A stretch of DNA of 64,000 nt from Paraphysomonas bandaiensis (taxonomy: Eukaryota > Chrysophyceae): NCBI GenBank assembly GCA_965644295.1, contig CBFFRP010000298.1, positions 124,001 to 188,000 of the forward strand, given 5' to 3'. Position 1 is the stretch's first letter, and each line of letters starts with the position of its first letter. Below, one piece after another: positions 58,075 through 64,000 of this stretch. The notes beneath the pieces are model-generated. The model saw only the letters and a list, made by a program, of their open reading frames with translations, was not told the DNA's origin and made no database searches. Position numbers and translations under genes: made by a program.

Positions 58075-60770
58075 ATATACAATGCGGGAGTACGTGAAAT
58101 TCTGTCACACTCATGTATACTTTTCAGTTTGTGTCGGTTGTAGATGTGTGTTTTCGGAATACGGTGTTGTATTATGTGAAGTGTGTATGTATCATATAAC
58201 GCATCTCTTTATATGTTACTTTAAACTATCAACAGTGCCATGAGAGGAGGTGATATCCACACCAGAAACAGAAGAATATCTTCTTCACCGTCGTGTTTCT
58301 TTCAACCTCTGCTCTGAAGCGATCCAGGTTCTTGTATGTATGTGAGGGTGACTGTTAATAGAGCTACATACCCTCTCACATACATACACATATACACCCT
58401 TTGAGACAGGCACACACGTACATACCCGCCGTAAAATAACAAATATTAGCTATTTTATGGTGATAGCGTGCCACTTCACCTATTCTTATTTCACGTATAT
58501 TAAGGAAGGAGGATTTGGTTATTGTTTACTTAACTGAGTGAACTACGTGCCCTCTTCTGATTGCCATTCACACGCGCTGGTACACCACAGTGGCCAAGGT
58601 CTTCTGATTTAGTCACAGTACCTCTGTATTGTTTTATTTCCCTAATTTTCTGGAAACTACGAATATCTTGAAACTTGAAAATAGACCCTAATATATATCT
58701 AACAGTGGTTTTCGTAGCTGGCTTATATACAATCAACTTTCTTAGTCAAAAATTTACATATATTTCAAGTGCAAATAATATATATACTGTAGTAGACATA
58801 CATACTGCGTATATTATTACTACTTAGTATAATATTGAATAGTACTCACTTACCTCTACTACTAGAACATAGCCTACTATAGAAACTGCCATAACTGAAA
58901 TTACCAACATCCTTACATTCCATTCCTAACTCCCGATACAATTCTTTCAAAGCACTTTCATATACTCTACCAAACTATTAGGATTCAGCTTACAAATACA
59001 TGATGCTGGACTAGAAGGATGGCCTCACAATATATGGCACCTCTGCAGTTTTTATTGACTAGTGACAGCTACTCTGGTTTTTACTCACAGTGTGTATAGT
59101 TCATATTCTCTCTATTATCTACAGTTCACTGATTATTTCATTGAGGGGGCGTATTAGGATTCAGCTTAATACAAGATTGGAATCGCATTTCAGTACACTC
59201 CCATGCTCGTTTAAGAAAGAATTCTATTGTCTTTCTTGCACGTAGATGAGAATCATCCCTATCAGCTTTTGTCAAAGCTTGAAGTCCACATAAAAGCCGA
59301 TATGGTTGGATCCCTTCTTGTCGATTACCAAAATGTCAGAGGTCCCACAAAGTCTTCACACTAATGCACTATAGCCTTTAACATGTAATGCACTGGAGAG
59401 GTCCTCCTGTCATTGGGTATATCATTTGGTCCATCTAATTTCTTCCGGTCGTTAGCTGTATTGCACTGAACCCCAAAGAACTCCATCACTCGGTCTTTGT
59501 TGGCAGAAATTATCAGCTTATCTTCATCATCCAACCTTTCAGGATAATGAGAACAAAAGCACTACGTCATATGCCTCACTTTGCCAGTATACATTGCCTT
59601 TGTTTTGGCATGAATTAAGAGAATGAGAGACGTTCTTGAAGTCGATGAGGAGGAAGCTCGAGATGTAGCAGGAGAAGTATCATCTGAGAGGACCCATGGT
59701 ATTAAATACAGACAAGATATTCAATGTAGGTTCGATATTAAAGTGAATATGGTTTCTACGCAGATCACATATATCATACAGATACAACCTTGTATCTTTT
59801 GCATACGATTTCTACGTAGAAATCTCCGGAATTCTACTGTATTCTACATAGAAATCTCCGGTATTCAGTGTGCCATGATAATTTCACGTACGGTAAAAAT
59901 CTGATATTTCAGTTTTATTTTGTTGATATTCCAGGCGTAAACATAGTCACACGCTACCCAAAAAATACTGCCACAGTATTTCACCTACGGTGCATATATA
60001 TATATGTACAGAGATACTTAAGTGTTGTCATCCCCGTATAGGAGGTTGGCTGTCATTGGAGTGAAAGCTTGGTTTGAGAGTATACTGCTGTATATTGCAC
60101 TATACTGTGGATGTATAGTATACAGGATATATACAGTGTAGACAGCCAGCTACAGTAGGGTAACGGTATACCATTATACGGTGTATGATGACAATACGGT
60201 GTAGGATATGTACAGTCCAATATGTACAGTGGATTGGTATAGAGTAAGGGCATATATATGTCCAAAGTGTAAGCTGTAGGTGTAGTCTGTGATAGAAGAC
60301 AGATTAGAATGCTAGTCATTATTATCACAGATAACCTCTGATAAAACAAGTTAATAACACTATCATTACTATCAACTTGTGGCTTGTTATTGCCTTACAA
60401 CATTAACTTGTTCTCGAGAGTATGTTATCTGAAGCATGTCACGAGCAGTGACTACAACACGCACATCATGACCATAATACATATGCACAACTTAACACAC
60501 ACACATACATATAGAGGGATGGATCTTCAGAGTCAGTATCTTCTGGTGCTTAGATAGTGACATTGTTGATGACAGTGAGGAGTGCTCAGGAGGTGTGGTT
60601 TATCGGATGAGGTGTTCATTGTTGTGTGGATCACACCTCCTGAGCACACAGACAGACACACATATATATATACACACACACATACATCCGATTGCTGCAG
60701 AGCTGATACCACTCTCAGACGACACTCTTAGTATGGCATCTTCCAGATAGAACACTTCCTACTCCCCTGC
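58075..60770. other. Long gene-poor stretch
   Basis: No gene with support. Minor items: open frame 59623-59904 (MRDVLEVDEEEARDVAGEVS) without known domain; TTCTACGTAGAAATCTCCGG repeats at 59810-59860; a short tandem TACAGTG/TATAC region at 60080-60260; a perfect inverted repeat GTGCTCAGGAGGTGTG ... CACACCTCCTGAGCAC at 60580-60645 that would form a 16-bp stem. Confidence 0.4.
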
Positions 60771-61377
60771 TGTGATCCCACCTCAACATTCAACCGCTCC
60801 TCCTGGTGTGATCGATCCTCCTGCGCCTTCGGTAGTACTTCTTGATGTTGCCGATCGGAGCCATCTGCACCTTCGGTCACTCTCCTTGGGGTTGCCAACA
60901 ATACACCTACTGCTGGTATGTATCACGATACACGATCTCATATATTCCACTTCTTTTATGTATATATATGTGTACAGTACAATATCAGAATGATTGATTG
61001 TGTAGATTGCATGCTGCAGAAGAAAGGACTGCCACTACGAAAGCTTTACTTCAAAGGCATTTCATGTAAGCATTTAACCTGCCGTAAGTAGCTAGAAACA
61101 TAACTGCGTTTTATTTATAGTAATATATTTAAAGTAATATAGTATCTATTTATTATGTGTTGTCACTTCTGCTTCCAGTGAGCCCATACTGGATGCATCA
61201 TGCACTTCAAATGAAACTAGAGGAATCACGGGTGATGTGTATGGCTATGCAGGAGGAGATGAAGAGAATAAACCGAATCCGCCTGCACTTGCACCATCTG
61301 CACCTCTTCCACCAGCTGAAATTCTACATGAACATCCAGTCGTCGTTTCTTCTACTCTCGTCGCTTATTGTTAACTT
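60771..61377 (+). other. Possible small proline-rich host gene
   Basis: Reading from about 60860 the frame SEPSAPSVTLLGVANNTPTA ends at a donor GTATGT (60916). A second exon from 61006 (LHAAEERTATTKALLQRHF) ends at GTAAGC (61068), and a third from 61180 (EPILDASCTSNETRGITGDV onward, with APSAPLPPAEI) ends at a TAA-type stop near 61370. Phases fit for the second junction. The first exon seems to need a frame change at 60860, so the gene may be broken. No known domain. Confidence 0.3.
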
Positions 61378-62454
61378 GTACTGCTCTTTTTATCTACTTC
61401 TGTAGAAATTTAACACTTATAGCAGTTTAAGTTAATAATAATTGTGTTGACAACACACACTTGTAATTGTTTAAACATAACAACGTTACTTTTAGTATCT
61501 ACTATCCACCAACAAAACCTGGTAAAATCACTTTACCAGGTTTGGGCATCACATCGACTTCTACTAGACATAGCGCTAACGCTTCTCTCGGGTAGGCACT
61601 TGGGATCTCTATCCCCGATGAGTCATCTGCCGTAAACTGTTTGGGTGTCCCACCCCCAGCCGGCATCGATCGCTCCTCACCACCTGCCCCATCGTCACGG
61701 GTCGCAGGTTTTTCGTACCACCAGCGTTTATACATATTGGTTAAAGATACAACATCCCCAACATGATGCAATGGAGTTCTCCTCCAACTGCTCTCGACCA
61801 GCAGTTACTAAGGCTCTATAAGCCACAATCGGACCCTTCCGAACTACGACTCTCGCAGCTCTAAACAGGAAGCCTTCATCACCATGACGGTATGGTCCGA
61901 TTAAATGGTTGAACTCTTCAACCTGTCGAGCATCATCGATAGCAATCCATTACATGAGGAAACACTCTCATCAAATGTAGGGTTAATTGATGCGACTCTT
62001 GATATCACATTGCACCCTCATCGATAGCACTCCATCTATCTCATGAGGAGATGCTCTCATCATATATAACACAATGGACACGACTCCTCATCACTCGCAC
62101 TCCCATCGATAGCACTGCACCCCCATCCACACAATCAGACACATTACTGAATCACCGTGCTCACACTCCATGCGCATGAGATATTCTGATAATTATGCGG
62201 GGTCTCTTCAGAGGGTTCATACATTCATCAACCACTACAACATAGCTACAGTACATAACAATAGCAGTCATCATTTCCAGTCTACTTTTTCTGTCATGTT
62301 CGTATGAAAACCCCGATTTTCATAAATAATACTGGTTTTATATCCTATATACTGTATGTTTCTACTATAAAAAGCAGTATCACTCCTACTTCTCTGTCCA
62401 GTACATTCCAATGGTCACACTTCAGCAGTTGCTTCCAACTACCATCCGCTACCA
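61378..62454. other. Gene-poor with imperfect repeats
   Basis: A minus-strand frame at 61502-61771 ends VEVDVMPKPGKVILPGF, matching the fragment at 35250-35300; both look like pieces of one repeated coding sequence. At 61930-62130 CATCGATAGCA[AC]T[CG]CA occurs three times with CTCATGAGGA blocks. Confidence 0.35.
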
Positions 62455-62723
62455 TGTCAAGTTATGACACAATTGGAAGATTTACTAAGTTAACTGGACG
62501 AGTATTCACTCATTAATCAAGTTAAGATAAGAGAAGATTATAATAAATATAATAAGCAATATATCACGTTATCTCTACTACCACTCATTTCTAGTACGAT
62601 CTTACATCGTCATGATATCACTTCTCATAACACAGTTAACCACTACTGTATTCTCCAGTAACCGTCATAATTCCAATATCTTAGAATTACAGCTTTTAAT
62701 TGCTCAAACAGCAAAACTCAACA
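62455..62723 (-). repeat. Antisense copia LTR, solo
   Basis: Same family as 12404-12686: on the minus strand TGTTGAGTTTTGCTGTTTGAG to AACTTGACA. No polypurine tract or coding sequence adjoins it, so it is probably a solo LTR; flanking five-base target copies are not visible. Confidence 0.7.
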
Positions 62724-62821
62724 GGGCCTGTTTAAAAAATCCATCAATACTATTGATGGAACGCTATCTAACAATTGTATTGCAAGATATTGTTCCCTAT
62801 CCCTGATAGCTATCATATCAT

Positions 62822-62941
62822 TGGTTCTCATTTCTCATAATAGGGTTAGCTACTACTGCATTCTTAGAGCAACGGTTATAATTCTAATATCTTAGAAACT
62901 ACAGCTTTTAATTGCACACAAACAGCAATACTGAACACTAC
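62822..62941 (-). repeat. Antisense copia LTR fragment
   Basis: Minus strand TGTTCAGTATTGCTGTTTGTG and ATTAAAAGCTGTAG align with the first 120 bp of the 12404 LTR, with more changes. The remainder is missing. Confidence 0.55.
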
Positions 62942-63108
62942 TACCTCCATACTCAATACAGGTTCGAAGAACCCCCTTCCTCCCACGTTTTTTTCAGTGA
63001 AGTTGCATAACTTCAATACATGATGACTAGTAATTCCATTAAAGAACAACGCAACTTTCAGCGCAACACTAAATCTATTGCAATTTTGAATAATGAAAAT
63101 GGCTAGCA

Positions 63109-63984
63109 CTAGGTTTGTAAGTCTGTTCTAAATGAACTGTGACTACAGTCTACATCCACAGATGAGGACGACAACCTATACAACTCCTGCACTACACCTT
63201 CCTGTCTCAAGTACTCGGCATCATTAATATCACACCACTCCTGATCGTCTTTGAAAGGGTACTGAGCGCCCTCGTGTCCAATGAACCGATTCTTATACTT
63301 TTCGAATAGATGATGAGCATCGTAGAAGAGAAGAATCTCGTTTAATTCATTTAGACGAGTGCAATCCCACGGAATATTCTTTGTTAGTATATCGCTACTG
63401 ATCAAGACATCCTCTCTGTCACGCCCAACATATCCCGTGCAACCAGCTATACCCAAGACGTAATTCGCTATGTTCCTCAAACTGATTCTCATATTCATGT
63501 CATGCTCCGCAGCAGCGTACTCCTTCTGTTGATTTAATTTAGACTTTTTATCCAAAAACTGGGGTTGTTGAGCCAAACAACGTATCCCCATAATCTCGCA
63601 TGCGAATGGAGTAATTTCTTCCTGGTCACGACCTCGAATACCGTCATAGTCCATTAAAACTATCGAGTTGTTGCCAAATACCCTCCCATATCTCTGTGCT
63701 AGCTCCTCAATAAACAGTGACACAGACCAGAATTTTTGGTTGTGCACTATCCATGAGCTATAACTGCTCGGCCTTTTGGCATTCTTATTCATTTGAGTGT
63801 AGTATGATTTGAGCCGACTGATAGGGTTTCTGTATGTAATAACAATCTTAACAGCGTCATACCCTTCGCAAATCTCTTTCAGCTCCACAATTTCATCGTG
63901 ATTGAGCACAACTAAATCTTCACTAGAAAATACAACTGATTTTCCTTGGTCGAATGCATTTTTAATGTCACTTCTTGTCCGCTG
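63109..63984 (-). CDS. Sulfotransferase-like protein, last exon
   Basis: About 290 residues from a splice acceptor (TTATTACTTGCAG, exon from about 63980) to the stop at 63109; the 5' exons lie beyond the window. VKIVITYRNPISRLKSYY carries the R-x-P-x-x-R-x-x-S pattern that binds the 3'-phosphate of the sulfate donor PAPS. The P-loop-like 5'-phosphosulfate site would be in the missing exon. Upstream VVFSSEDLVVL and downstream NNSIVLMDYDGI fit the fold of Golgi/carbohydrate sulfotransferase-like proteins. Substrate unknown. The TTG before the acceptor is not a real start. Confidence 0.75.
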   Translation of the reverse strand, partial: QRTRSDIKNAFDQGKSVVFSSEDLVVLNHDEIVELKEICEGYDAVKIVITYRNPISRLKSYYTQMNKNAKRPSSYSSWIVHNQKFWSVSLFIEELAQRYGRVFGNNSIVLMDYDGIRGRDQEEITPFACEIMGIRCLAQQPQFLDKKSKLNQQKEYAAAEHDMNMRISLRNIANYVLGIAGCTGYVGRDREDVLISSDILTKNIPWDCTRLNELNEILLFYDAHHLFEKYKNRFIGHEGAQYPFKDDQEWCDINDAEYLRQEGVVQELYRLSSSSVDVDCSHSSFRTDLQT

Positions 63985-64000
63985 CAAGTAATAAGCATAT

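Overview
This is a eukaryotic nuclear fragment. Genes are split by very short GT-AG introns, mostly 43-66 nt. Several introns carry clear branch sites, one of them TACTAAC. TTAGGG-type telomeric repeats sit inside the sequence. The mobile elements are copia LTR elements, gypsy-type LTR elements, small inverted-repeat elements and one apparently complete DNA transposon. The conserved genes (MCM6, a NEK kinase, EFG1, the mitochondrial thiolase HADHB and a CEP135/TSGA10-like coiled-coil protein) fit a unicellular relative of animals or fungi. The F-box plus 29-residue ankyrin-like protein and the RHS/Crinkler-like ATPase recall ichthyosporean, amoebozoan or giant-virus-rich protist genomes. That placement is inference; the sequence does not fix the species.

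Layout. 1-2.7 kb: 3' part of a coiled-coil gene with many exons. 2.7-7.5 kb: copia remnants, a duplicated block with interstitial telomeric repeat, and weak gene remnants. 7.5-10.5 kb: an RHS/Crinkler-like P-loop ATPase with a nuclease-like tail, a 335-bp inverted-repeat element and a membrane-protein gene. 10.6-18.9 kb: repeats, copia LTRs, an F-box/ankyrin-like gene, an inverted gene duplication, two long TATG microsatellites and a decayed methyltransferase.

18.9-33.9 kb is a compact housekeeping island. HADHB (+) is followed by NEK (-) and MCM6 (+), which are head to head and share a 500-bp promoter. MCM6 and EFG1 (-) are tail to tail. EFG1 and a TPR/villin-headpiece gene (+) are again head to head. 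I could place every splice site for NEK, MCM6, EFG1, HADHB and the TPR gene; all give intact frames of 536, 910, 444, 439 and 579 residues.

34-55 kb is a nest of transposons. Two truncated copies of one gypsy family share an identical 1,844-bp overlap; their Gag and Pol lie in one frame separated by a single UGA followed by CUA. A related gypsy fragment lies between perfect 265-bp direct repeats that contain part of the membrane-protein gene. A 5,951-bp DNA transposon with near-identical TIRs of about 213 bp, a 3-bp target duplication, two divergent genes and a 53-bp minisatellite between them has inserted into a reading frame. 55-64 kb is mostly gene-poor repeat sequence, ending in the 3' exon of a sulfotransferase-like gene.

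The strongest candidates for something new are the two-gene DNA transposon with its internal minisatellite, the predicted stop-readthrough gypsy family with an FDN reverse-transcriptase motif and a CCCH-finger Gag, and the TPR/villin-headpiece gene with a duplicated, alternative last exon.
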